Below, one piece after another: positions 22,158-34,100 of a stretch of 64,000 nt of DNA. Under the pieces are notes generated by a model that saw only the letters and a list, made by a program, of their open reading frames with translations, searched no databases and was not told the DNA's origin. The translations under genes and the position numbers were made by a program. The stretch comes from Nematostella vectensis (lineage: Eukaryota; Cnidaria; Anthozoa; Actiniaria; Edwardsiidae). Where the stretch lies: positions 9,172,856 through 9,236,855 of the forward strand of contig NC_064040.1 in NCBI RefSeq assembly GCF_932526225.1. The letters are read 5' to 3'. Each line of letters begins with the position of its first letter. The first letter of the stretch is position 1.

Positions 22158-25100
22158 CTGAAAGCGAGCGTGGTAGGAATTATGAACTAAAAAGCAGAGA
22201 CTTTGCCAGAAAATATGTGTCTCTTGACAGGGTTGGTTGACATGATGGTGACGGGGAGGCCTACTCAGTGGCGCTACTATCGCGAGAGGGTGGGGGGGGA
22301 ACAAGGAGGTAAGGTTACCCCACCGTCTTATTTGACATGTTGCCAAGTAGCGCTACTATCGAGAGGGGAGGGGAGGGGGGGGCAAGGAGGTCAGGTTACC
22401 CCACTGTCTTATTTGACATGTTGCCAAGTAGCGCTACTATCGAGAGGGGAGGGGAGGGGGGAACAAGGAGGTAAGGTTACCCCACTGTCTTATTTTACAT
22501 GTTGCTAAGTAGCACTACTATCGCAAGGGGGGTGGTATGGGGAGAGGTTACCTTTTCTGTTTCATTTGACATGTTGCTAAGTGGCGCTACTATCGAGAGG
22601 CAAGGGGAGGGGGGAACAAGGAGGTAAGGTTACCCCACCGTCTTATTTGACATGTTGCCAAGTAGCGCTACTATCGAGAGGGGAGGGGAGGGGGGAACAA
22701 GGAGGTAAGGTTACCCCACTGTCATATTTGACATGTTGCCAAGTAGCGCTACTATCGAGAGGGGAGGGGAGGGGGGAACAAGGAGGTAAGGTTACCCCAC
22801 TGTCATATTTGACATGTTGCCAAGTAGCGCTACTATCGAGAGGGAAGGGGAGGGGGGAACAAGGAGGTAAGGTTACCCCACTGTCATATTTGACATGTTG
22901 CCCAGTAGCGCTACTATCGCGAGGGGGGGGGGGGGGGGGGCAAGGAGGTAAGGTTACCCCACTGTCATATTTGACATGTTGCCAAGTAGCGCTACTATCG
23001 AGAGGGAAGGGGAGGGGGGAACAAGGAGGTAAGGTTACCCCACTGTCATATTTGACATGTTGCCCAGTAGCGCTACTATCGCGAGGGGGGGGGGGGGGAA
23101 CAAGGAGGTAAGGTTACCCCACTGTCATATTTGACATGTTGCCAAGTAGCGCTACTATCGAGAGGGAAGGGGAGGGGGGAACAAGGAGGTAAGGTTACCC
23201 CACTGTCATATTTGACATGTTGCCCAGTAACGCTACTATCGCGAGGGGGGGGGGGGAACAAGGAGGTAAGGTTACCCCACTGTCATATTTGACATGTTGC
23301 CAAGTAGCGCTACTATCGCAAGGGGGGGGGGGGCAAGGAGGTAAGGTTACCCCACTGTCATATTTGACATGTTGCCAAGTAGCGCTACTATCGCGAGGGG
23401 GGGGGCAAGGAGGTAAGGTTACCCCACTGTCTTATTTGACATGTTGCCAAGTAGCGCTACTATCGCGAGGGGGGGGGGGGCAAGGAGGTAAGGTTACCCT
23501 ACTGTCTTATTTGACATGTGGACAAGTAGCGCTTTTATCGCGGGGGGGGGGGGGGGGCAAGGAGGTAAGGTTACCCCACTCTCTTATTTGACATGTGGAC
23601 AAGTAGCGCTACTATCGAGAGGGGAGGGGAGGTGTTACGGGGAGGAGATGTTACCCCCGCTGTCTTATTCAACTTGTTTCTAGGTAGCGCTACTATCGCA
23701 GGGGGGGGGGAGTGGTACGGGAAAGGAAAGGTTATCCCAAATGACTCATTTAACATGTTGCATAGTAGTGCTACTATCGCGGGCAAGGGGGATGGTACGG
23801 GGAGGAGATGTTACCCCACTGTCTTATTTGACATGTTGCTAAGTAGCACTACTATCGCAAGGGGGGTGGTACGGAGAGAGGTTACCTTTTCTGTTTCATT
23901 TGACATGTTGCTAAGTGGCGCTACTATTGCAGCCTTCTTCTTCGCCTCTACCAAAGCAAGCTCTGATAATAGGAACGCTGTGTGCTCTGTACACAAGGAA
24001 CAGACAAAAAGTTAAATGTCAACTCTGCTGACATCAATTTGTTCAGGTTAGCTGTCACTGTAGAGGATCGTTACTTGGGATCATTTATGTTTACCTTGAC
24101 TGTTGCTGTAGAGGATATTTGAGGAAGTACGCAGCTGCTTTGTCTTCTATTATCTTTGTTCTACAAAGGAGCTCTTTTGTCTCTATTTTTCTCGTTCTTT
24201 GTGTTGAGGTGCGGATATTGTTCATTTGCCCAATCAAATTTCAGCTTGTAAGAGCTACGTACTGACCCGGATCTTTGGGATCACTAATGTTTACCTTGAC
24301 TGTCGCTGTAAAGGATCTTTATATGGGATCACTAATGTTTACCTTGACTGTCGCTGTAAAGGATCTTTATATGGGTGAGCGCGATGGACGAGAGAGTGCT
24401 GAAATATGCCGTACTTCGGCTACTGAAAACACAAGGAAGGCGGATCAGCAAATTAGGACAAAGACAAATTGCTTGGACTTGCGGGTGCAACTAGTTGCAC
24501 GATACGAGACAGAAGGGTGTGACATTTGGATTAAAGAGGGTACAGCTTATTAGTTGCACAGAATAGAAAAGTGTGTCGTTCGGATTGAGGAGGGTACAAC
24601 TTATTAGTTGCTCTCTACAAATGATCGTAAATCGCTCGTTCTGATTGGTCAAGGGTCCATGTGTTATTAGAGGACACACGCACGCTTGGCGTCAGCATGC
24701 GCGTAGGCGCTCTCCAAAACTAGTAACAAAAGAAAACATTTTAATTGTTGCATAAAACAAATAGATCCAATTTTTTTGTGTCTTTCCACTAATAGATGCA
24801 CAGAAGATGTCACAGCGCCTACTGCGTCTCGTTTCGTACTTTTTTATTCATAGCGCGCTGTGACATTATCTGTACATCTATTATATAGGAGAAGGTGACT
24901 TTCTGATTAAGTAGGGTACGATATACAAGTTACACGTTATGGGGGTGTGACGTGAGGATTTTGGTACCTTACTAGTTGCGCTATGTGATAAGATAGGAGG
25001 ACACTTACTAGTTGCGCTATGTGATAAAATAGCAGAGTACTTACTAGTTGCGCTATGTGATAAGATAGCAGAGTAATTACTAGTTGCGCTATGTGATAAG

Positions 25101-28100
25101 ATAGGAGAACACTTACTAGTTGCGCTATGTGATAAGATAGGAGAGTGTGACGTCTGGATTAGAGTGGTTTTTAAAATCCCGTGAAATATTATTTCGTTTA
25201 TTTAGTACAAATACACTGTATTGTCTTTGTTCTCTTTCGTTTTAGCTTGACTATTACACTTTAACAATCACATTTTGTTTCACGGGATTTTGAAAACCAC
25301 TCTAAGGAGGGTTGTACTCACTAGTTGCGCTATGTGATAAGACAGGAGGGTGTGTTGTCTGGATTAAGGAGGGTTGTACTCACTAGTTACGCTATGTGAT
25401 AAGACAGGAGGGTGTGTTGTCTGGATTAAGGAAAGTTGTACTCACTAGTTGCGCTATGTGATAAGACAGGAGGGTGTGTTGTCTGGATTAAGGAGGGTTG
25501 TACTCACTAGTTGCGCTATGTGATAAGACAGGAGGGTGTGTTGTCTGGATTAAGGAGGGTTGTACTCACTAGTTACGCTATGTGATAAGACAGGAGGGTG
25601 TGTTGTCTGGATTAAGGAAAGTTGTACTCACTAGTTACGCTATGTGATAAGACAGGAGGGTGTGTTGTCTGGATTAAGGAGGGTTGTACTCACTAGTTGC
25701 TCTATGTGATAAGACAGGAGGGTGTGTTGTCTGGATTAAGGAGGGTTGTACTCACTAGTTACGCTATGTGATAAGACAGGAGGGTGTGTTGTATGGATTA
25801 AGGAGGGTTGTACTCACTAGTTACGCTATGTGATAAGACAGGAGGGTGTGTTGTCTGGATTAAGGAAAGTTGTACTCACTAGTTACGCTATGTGATAAGA
25901 CAGGAGGGTGTGTTGTCTGGATTAAGGAGGGTTGTACTCACTAGTTACGCTATGTGATAAGACAGGAGGGTGTGTTGTATGGATTAAGGAGGGTTGTACT
26001 CACTAGTTACGCTATGTGATAAGACAGGAGAGTGTGTTGTCTGGATTAAGGAGGGTTGTACTTACTAGTTGCTCTATGTGATAAGAGGAGGGTGTGTTGT
26101 CTGGATTAAGGAGGGTTGTACTCACTAGTTGCGCTATGTGATAAGACAGGAGGGTGTGTTGTCTGGATTAAGGAGGGTTGTACTCACTAGTTGCGCTATG
26201 TGATAAGACAGGAGGGTGTGTTGTCTGGATTAAGGAGGGTTGTACTCACTAGTTGCGCTATGTGATAAGACAGGAGGGTGTGTAGTCTGGATTAAGGAGG
26301 GTTGTACTCACTAGTTGCGCTATGTGATAAGACAGGAGGGTGTGTTGTCTGGATTAAGGAAAGTTGTACTCACTAGTTACGCTATGTGATAAGACAGGAG
26401 GGTGTGTTGTCTGGATTAAGGAGGGTTGTACTCACTAGTTGCTCTATGTGATAAGACAGGAGGGTGTGTTGTCTGGATTAAGAAGGGTTGTACTTACTAG
26501 TTGCGCTATGTGATAAGACAGGAGGGTGTGTTGTCTGGATTAAGGAGGGTTGTACTCACTAGTTGCTCTATGTGATAAGACAGGAGGGTGTGTTGTCTGG
26601 ATTAAGAAGGGTTGTACTTACTAGTTGCGCTATGTGATAAGACAGGAGGGTGTGTTGTCTGGATTAAGGAGGGTTGTACTCACTAGTTGCGCTATGTGAT
26701 AAGACAGGAGGGTGTGTTGTCTGGATTAAGGAGGGTAGTACTCACTAGTTACGCTATGTGATAAGACAGGAGGGTGTGTTGTCTGGATTAAGGAGGGTTG
26801 TACTCACTAGTTGCGCTATGTGATAAGACAGGAGGGTGTGTTGTCTGGATTAAGGAGGGTTGTACTCACTAGTTGCGCTATGTGATAAGACAGGAGGGTG
26901 TGTTGTCTGGATTAAGGAGGGTAGTACTCACTAGTTACGCTATGTGATAAGACAGGAGGGTGTGTTGTCTGGATTAAGGAGGGTTGTACTCACTAGTTAC
27001 GCTATGTGATAAGACAGGAGGGAGTGTTGTCTGGATTAAGGAGGGTTGTACTCACTAGTTGCGCTATGTGATAAGACAGGAGGGTGTGTTGTCTGGATTA
27101 AGGGGGTTGTACTTACTAGTTGCGCTATGTGATAAGAGGAGGGTGTGTTGTCTGGATTAAGGAGGGTTGTACTCACTAGTTGCTCTATGTGATAAGACAG
27201 GAGGGAGTGTTGTCTGGATTAAGGAGGGTTGTACTCACTAGTTGCGCTATGTGATAAGACAGGAGGGTGTGTTGTCTGGATTAAGGAGGGTTGTACTCAC
27301 TAGTTGCGCTATGTGATAAGACAGGAGGGTGTGTTGTCTGGATTAAGGGGGTTGTACTTACTAGTTGCGCTATGTGATAAGAGGAGGGTGTGTTGTCTGG
27401 ATTAAGGAGGGTTGTACTTACTAGTTGCGCTATGTGATAAGACAGGAGGGTGTGTTGTCTGGATTAAGGAGGGTTGTACTCACTAGTTGCTCTATGTGAT
27501 AAGACAGGAGGGTGTGTTGTCTGGATTAAGGAGGGTTGTACTCACTAGTTGCTCTATGTGATAAGACAGGAGGGTGTGTAGTCTGGATTAAGGAGGGTTG
27601 TACTCACTAGTTGCGCTATGTGATAAGACAGGAGGGTGTGTTGTATGGATAAGGGAGGGTTGTACTCACTAGTTGCGTTGTGATAAGATAGGAGGGTGTG
27701 GCGTCTGGATTAGGGAGGACTGTAGTTACTAGTTGCGGTATGTGATAAGATAGGGGATAGGATATTGTGATAAGATATGATATTGTGTGACGTCCGGATT
27801 AAGGAGGGTAGAACTCACTTGTTGCGCTCCTGTTCGCCTGGCCTTACGCGGTCCTTCTCTATGATGATACATGGTCTGTCGTAGAGGGTACACAGGAGTC
27901 GCATGCGCGACACAAGCTTTGCCGAGTTCGCACCATTAGCCACGTCTGTAAATAATGAACGATCTCACATAACGTAACATTCTTAAATAAATAAGCACAT
28001 ATCCACATAAAAGGGAGCGGAAGCAGAGATGTTGAAGGCGAACCGACAGTAACGTAAGCAGGTTACTAATGTTATACTACATACTTTCATCTTGTGGTAG

Positions 28101-31100
28101 CTTTACAAAGAAGAAAACAACGTTGCCGGCCATCGCCCAGAAAAGTTTGTCTGTTTTAAGAATGTCAGTCACTTTGGTGATTATATACAACGGTCTATCT
28201 GTGAGAGAAGGATATTTGACGTGCTTCCTGCCATACCTGATACGAGCCTGCGTTCCACAGCCATCCTGTTGCTTACTACATAGTCACAGTTGGTCAGCTG
28301 ACATACTTCTACGCGCATGTTTTGTTTGAGACGGAGCTGAGAAACTACCTGCAATGAAATTGATTTTTAGGATTACTTTCTAGCGCATTTTGTAAGCTCA
28401 GTTGAGTGGTGAACTATAATTAACTGAAATAAAAAGGATCTCATCGGTTTTCTTGAGAAAAAAAAATCGAAAGTTTTACTCAAGTCTTCCTTAGTCTATG
28501 AGGTGCAAGATGTTAGAATCTACGTCAAAGAACAACAACTCAACAACAGCAAAGAAGAACACAAATAGTGACTAAAAGATAACGATTACAAGAGCAAAGA
28601 CGACAACAACGACAAAAGCGACGATGACAACAACACCAAATAAAAAACGAACACAACAAAAATTGCTACAAAAACAAAGACGACAACAACGACAAAAGCG
28701 ACAATGACAACACTACATCAAAAACGAACACAACAAAAATGACCACAAAAACAAAGGTGACAACAACGACCAAAGCGACGATAACAACAAAATGACTACC
28801 ACTACTAACCAACTTCAATAGAACAGCAAAAAATATATCAACAACATATAAAGAAGGGTGACGCTCTCATACCTGCGAGTTTGATATTTCTTTCGTGTCC
28901 ACCAAAATAACAAGCTTGTCTTTATTTTTCTCGCTGAACTGGGAAGAGATCCAAAAAGTTAGAACAAAACAAATGTGAATTTACTCCGGTAGATGAGTGG
29001 GAGATTTTATTCTTATGCATCTCGATTCCAATATGGAGTTTCTTCTCGAGATATACATGGCGGGCGCATGAAAAGTAAAAAGCAAACACAGAATAAAACA
29101 GCAAACAAACGCATCAATCAGCGGCGGCTTCAAAGAGTCCCAGTCAGCCGCCATTTTTTATTCCTAGAAAAATACCAATTCTCTGACTGCATCCGTTTCC
29201 ATCGGCTGGTATAGAGAAGCTGTTGTGATGTTTTATTGGATTTGATAAATTGGAGTTGATAAATTGAGATTTTCTAACATAACTCTGTCAATAGTGAGTG
29301 AAAACAATAACCAAACCAGGGGCCGGTTCCAGAAAAGCCGATTATACAAAAACAATATAGGGATCAAATGTCCTAACATTTCGCTTTGTTATGCGACCTT
29401 CGTTGCGATGCTGACTCGAAAATTGTGCTGGGCCAGACAAAAAGTTACATGAAATTTATACTTGAAATGAATCTGTCTCGCTAGTGTCTGTTCACCAACT
29501 CGAATCCTGCAAATGACATTTTTGGCAATGAAAAGGAGGTAATTACAGGCCATGTAGAGGTGTTCTGGGGCTTCTCTACGAGATAAAACCACTAAATAAG
29601 TAAATTTGAGTTGCTCTCTATTGATCTACTAGGTATTGATCTACTAGGTAACCAGTTCTGCACTCGCTTAATCCAGGGTTAGTAAATAGAGGGATTACTT
29701 GGCTTTCGGGAACGGCGAGTTATCCGTAGGTTAGCTAACCCACGATTAGCGCCTTTTAACCTGGGATCAGTCGCTGATCTAGAGTTAAGTTAATCGGCCT
29801 TTCAGGAACCGGCCCCAGGCCACATTTCAAACTCACCGACAGTCCAGAAGGACTTCTTGCAATAATGCTTTTATTTGGTACAACCGCTGGATGTGCGCTG
29901 GCTCGTGAGGGCGCCGTAACACTGGTGCCCAAGCTCCTCTCTGATTCTGATTCGATGCACGTGTTTGACAAGGGCGAATATTTAAAGGGGTTTTTTAGTA
30001 GAGAGTTTGATTGCGCTCGAAGTTCGCGTGAAGTGGGAGTAACTCCTGTATCTGAAAAATCATGTGGTCTAACAGCGTCTGAATCTGACGTAAAATTCCG
30101 TGCAGTCTTTAACGGAATATTTTCATTGTTGTTTGTATTGTTCCCTGTTTGGGGTCGAATTTTCGTAAAGCTTTCATTTTGAATGTCTTTCGAGGCCTTA
30201 GGCGGCTTGAAAGTTCTATTACTTAATAACGGTTTCTTTGTCGCTATCGTGGTATTTGAGGAGCTGCCGTATCCATAGGGTTTAGCAAACGTTGACAGGC
30301 CATTTGACAGTGACTGACAAGCGCTTTGATTCACACCTTTGTCTACCGCATTAACTTCCTGTTGCTGGTCAAAGTCGAAATCCAGCGAAAAAGTCGGCAT
30401 GTCACTCATCTCCATGGTAAAGTCATCATCCGTCGCCGTCATCGCCAAGGCGATCTCCTTCGACTCACGCCGCTCTGATGAACTAGAGCAGAAGAGTAAA
30501 ATTAGCCTTGCTATAATCCTTTTCCACTGAACAATTAGTCAATAGCAATTTAGTCAACAATGAATCCAACTGTAGTTTATGGAATATGTTAAAAGTATAG
30601 AAATATATACAAAGGGCCTGTGTATGGCCTGTGGCTGTAAGCTCATTCCACAACATAGACACGAAATTTTGCACCAAAAATGTATCCGGTTTTCTGCTGT
30701 TTGCCCCTAATTTGTTGATTTTAATTTATATTCACTGACGAATTAAGCGAAAAACGGAGGAAAAGCGGGACGTAAAATGTAAGTTCGCGTGAGAAAATCG
30801 GTGAGATGGAGAGGTAAGTAGAAAAAAGGGTAATTTTTTTCTTCTCCGCTTGGGTCTTCGCGCAGATTCACTCACGTGTGCTTTTTTCTCCGTTTCTTTC
30901 GCAAGTCGGCTTACTGTCGAATCCGTTGTATCGCGACCCGCGTTTTCAAAACACGATTTGTTTTGCTTTTCTGTTCCGTCAATAAAACCATTCTGAGCCA
31001 ATCAGAGTCTCGTTTTGTGCACTTCCTGGCCTCTGGAAGAAAACCAGACAGTGTCGCGACAGAAAGCCAGGCAATTGCACTAGGCGAGAGATGGCAAGAA

Positions 31101-34100
31101 TGTGATTGGCTTAAAATAATGTGACTGGCGGAACAGAAAATCCCAAGAGACAAAAAAAATCGATGTTTTGAAAATGCGGCGTCGCGATACAACGGATTCG
31201 ACAGTAAAGGAAAGGAACCCTACCTGGCCATAAGTGGAGCTGCTCCAGAGGACGTCTTACTGTCATCAGCTTCCAAAGCATCCAAAAGGTCAAGATCATC
31301 TAAATCGTCTTCCCACTCACCCTCCCCAAGTACATCCCCACCCACTCCCCCACAGTTCCCTTTAGTTTGATCCAAATGTCCCGGGACTCGTGGATTGTCC
31401 TTTGCTTGACTAGACTTGAAGGTCCAGCTTTTGGTTCTTGGTTTAACAAACGAAGGTTTATCATTGTCACTACATTCTGCAGTTGTAACATTCCCATATC
31501 CTTCATTTTGATGTCGAATAGGTGACGTCACAGTCAAAGGACCCCTCCTGGAATTGACTTTACTGAAGGAGCTCTTGTCATTGTCAGCTCGAAATACACC
31601 ATCACGATACCCCAAAGGTGACGACGAGGGAGTCATGTTGGCAGTTTTGGATCTGACATCATTGCTACTTGTTCCTGGTACTGAGGCAGCCCGATTTATC
31701 TCAGGCGGCTCCAACAGACGAGTTCCGGGTGAAGTGACTGTAGTCGAAGAGCGTTGTCGGTGTGTTCCCTGGGGCTCGATGACAGGGGTGCCACACACTT
31801 TGCTAATCTTGGGTGGCGTCTCCTCCGTACTCTCATCCAGGACTTTTATCCGCTTCCTTTTAACACGCTTTCTGGCCCTTCTTATTTGGCTGGCTTCACG
31901 AAATCCTTGCTCATTTTCGCTACTCGTCCCAGGCTCTTCCTCATCATCGCTTCTCGCCCCAGGCTCTTGCTCATTCTCGCTACTTGTCCCAGGCTCTTGC
32001 TCATTCTCGCTACTTGTCCCAGGCCCGCTCACGTCGCTCCCCTCACCATCTTGTTCACTCTCACGCTCCCATGTCTCTTCTGCCTCGGACGACGAGTCAG
32101 TTCGCTTTCGTCCCACGTTGTACTTCATTTTGTATCTAAGGCAAAAGAAAAATAAATAAATATATAAAACATAGGACAGGAGGTTAAACTGTGGATTGAA
32201 GATCGAATTATTTTGTCCTTAAATTTCCTTCTCTAGAATTATTTCCCAGGATCCCAGGATCTGCCATTGTTTTTTGTCCATGCCACAAAGAAACGGAATC
32301 ACTGAACCGCAATACAACAAGAGTTTCCTCTTGTTACAGCCGAAACACACCTAAATAAAAAAAAGCCCCCCGGTACCCTTCACCTCAAGGTTACCACTAC
32401 ATTATCCCCTCTTCTTGAATCCCATCCCCCTAAATCCACCACTGCCTTACCCCCTCCCCTTGAATCCACCACTGCCTTACCCCCTCCCCTTGAATCCACC
32501 ACTGCCTTACCCCCTCCCCTTGAATCCACCACTGCCTTAACCCCTCCCCCTGAATCCACCACTGCCTTACCCCCTCCCCTTGAATCCACCACTGCCTTAC
32601 CCCCTCCCCTTGAATCCACAACTGCCTTACCCCCTCCCCTTGAATCCACCACCGCCTTACCCTCTCCCCTAGAATCTACCAATGCCTCACCCCCTCCCCT
32701 TGAATGCACCACTGCCTTACCCCCTCCCCTTGAATCCACCACTGCCTTACCCCCTCCCCTTGAATCCACCACTGCCTTACCCCCTCCCCTTGAATCCACC
32801 ACTGCCTTACCCCCTCCCCTTGAATCCACCACTGCCTTACCCCCTCCCCTTGAATCCACCACCGCCTTACCCCCCCCCCTAGAATCCACCACTGCCTCAC
32901 CCCCTCCCCTTGAATCCACCACTGCCTTACCCCCTCCCCTTGAATCCACCACTGCCTTACCCCCTCCCCTTGAATCCACCACTGCCTTACCCCCTCCCCT
33001 TGAATCCACAATTGCCTTACCCCCTCCCCTTGAATCCACCACTGCCTTACCCCCTCCCCTTGAATCCACCACTGCCTTACCCTCTCCCCTAGAATCCACC
33101 AATGCCTCACCCCCTCCCCTTGAATCCACCACTGCCTTACCCCCTCCCCTTGAATCCGCCACTGCCTTACCCCCTCCCCTTGAATCCACCACTGCCTTAC
33201 CCCCTCCCCCTGAATCCACCACTGCCTTACCCCCTCCCCCTGAATCCACCACTGCCTTACCCCCTTCCCCTGAATCCACCACTGCCTTGACCCCTTCCCC
33301 TGAATCCACCACTGCCTTACCCCTCCCCTTGAATCCACCACTGCCTTACCCCCTCCCCTTGAATCCACCACCGCCTTACCCTCTCCCCTAGAATCTACCA
33401 ATGCCTCACCCCCTCCCCTTGAATCCACCACTGCCTTACCCCCTCCCCTTGAATCCACCACTGCCTTACCCCCTCCCCTTGAATCCACCACTGCCTTACC
33501 CCCTCCCCTTGAATCCACCACTGCCTTACCCCCTCCCCTTGAATCCACCACTGCCTTACCCCGTCCCCTTGAATCCACCACTGCCTTACCCCCTCCCCTT
33601 GAATCCACCACTGCCTTACCCCCTCCCCTTGAATCCACAATTGCCTTACCCCCTCCCCTTGAATCCACCACTGCCTTACCCCCTCCCCTTGAATCCACCA
33701 CTGCCTTACCCCCTCCCCTTGAATCCACCACTGCCTTACCCCCTCCCCTTGAATCCACCACTGCCTTACCCCCTCCCCTTGAATCCACCACCGCCTTACC
33801 CTCTCCCCTTGAATCCACCACTGCCTCACCCCCTCCCCTTGAATCCACCACTGCCTCACCCCCTCCCCCTGAATCCACCATTGCCTTACCCCCTCCCCCT
33901 GAATCCGACACTGCCTACTCCCTCTCCCCGAGTCCCACTGCCATACCTATTCTTCTGCCTATGATACATGGGAGTCTTGAAGTTCAACAGTCTTCCAACA
34001 GGGCTAAAAAGCGACTGGCGGTACACGGCGTGCATGTCCACCCCCGGGCTCTGGTGTCTCCTTTGGGGACAGGGCGTCACCTGGGTCCTCTGAGTGGAGT

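Larger units (their letters stand above)
24480..27812 (-). repeat. 62-bp minisatellite derived from the 5' splice site of FANCM exon 27945-27819 (about 45 copies)
   Basis: On the minus strand the exon junction reads GCGCAACAA/GTGAGT followed by CTACCCTCCTTAATCC. The unit reads GCGCAACTA/GTGAGT followed by CAACCCTCCTTAATCC. The core 62-bp array spans about 25305-27700. Diverged copies flank it at 24480-25160 and 27700-27812. Variants GTTAC/GTTGC/GTTGCTC affect the exon-like part, and GTGAGT is largely conserved (some copies GTAAGT). Confidence 0.93.

Noticed and set aside
22203-23591. Plus-strand ORFs encoding [11 protein letters not shown]...LTCC repeats
   Set aside because: Antisense to the FANCM junction-derived array. 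The frame is kept open by repetition; no start context or conserved domain.
24275-24553. Plus-strand ORF considered as a transposase-like fragment
   Set aside because: It overlaps FANCM exon 24422-24343 in antisense, where the minus-strand reading fits the protein and splice phase.
28069-28329. Plus-strand 86-aa ORF
   Set aside because: Antisense to FANCM exon 28348-28237 ([17 protein letters not shown]).
31554-32159. Plus-strand 201-aa and 133-aa ORFs
   Set aside because: Antisense shadows of FANCM exon 32135-31224.
32380-33911. Long minus-strand ORFs of 310 and 411 codons and plus-strand Pro-rich ORFs
   Set aside because: They arise from a 30-bp repeat with no stop in several frames of both strands. 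The protein is a 10-residue repeat with no homology, and it lies within a FANCM intron.
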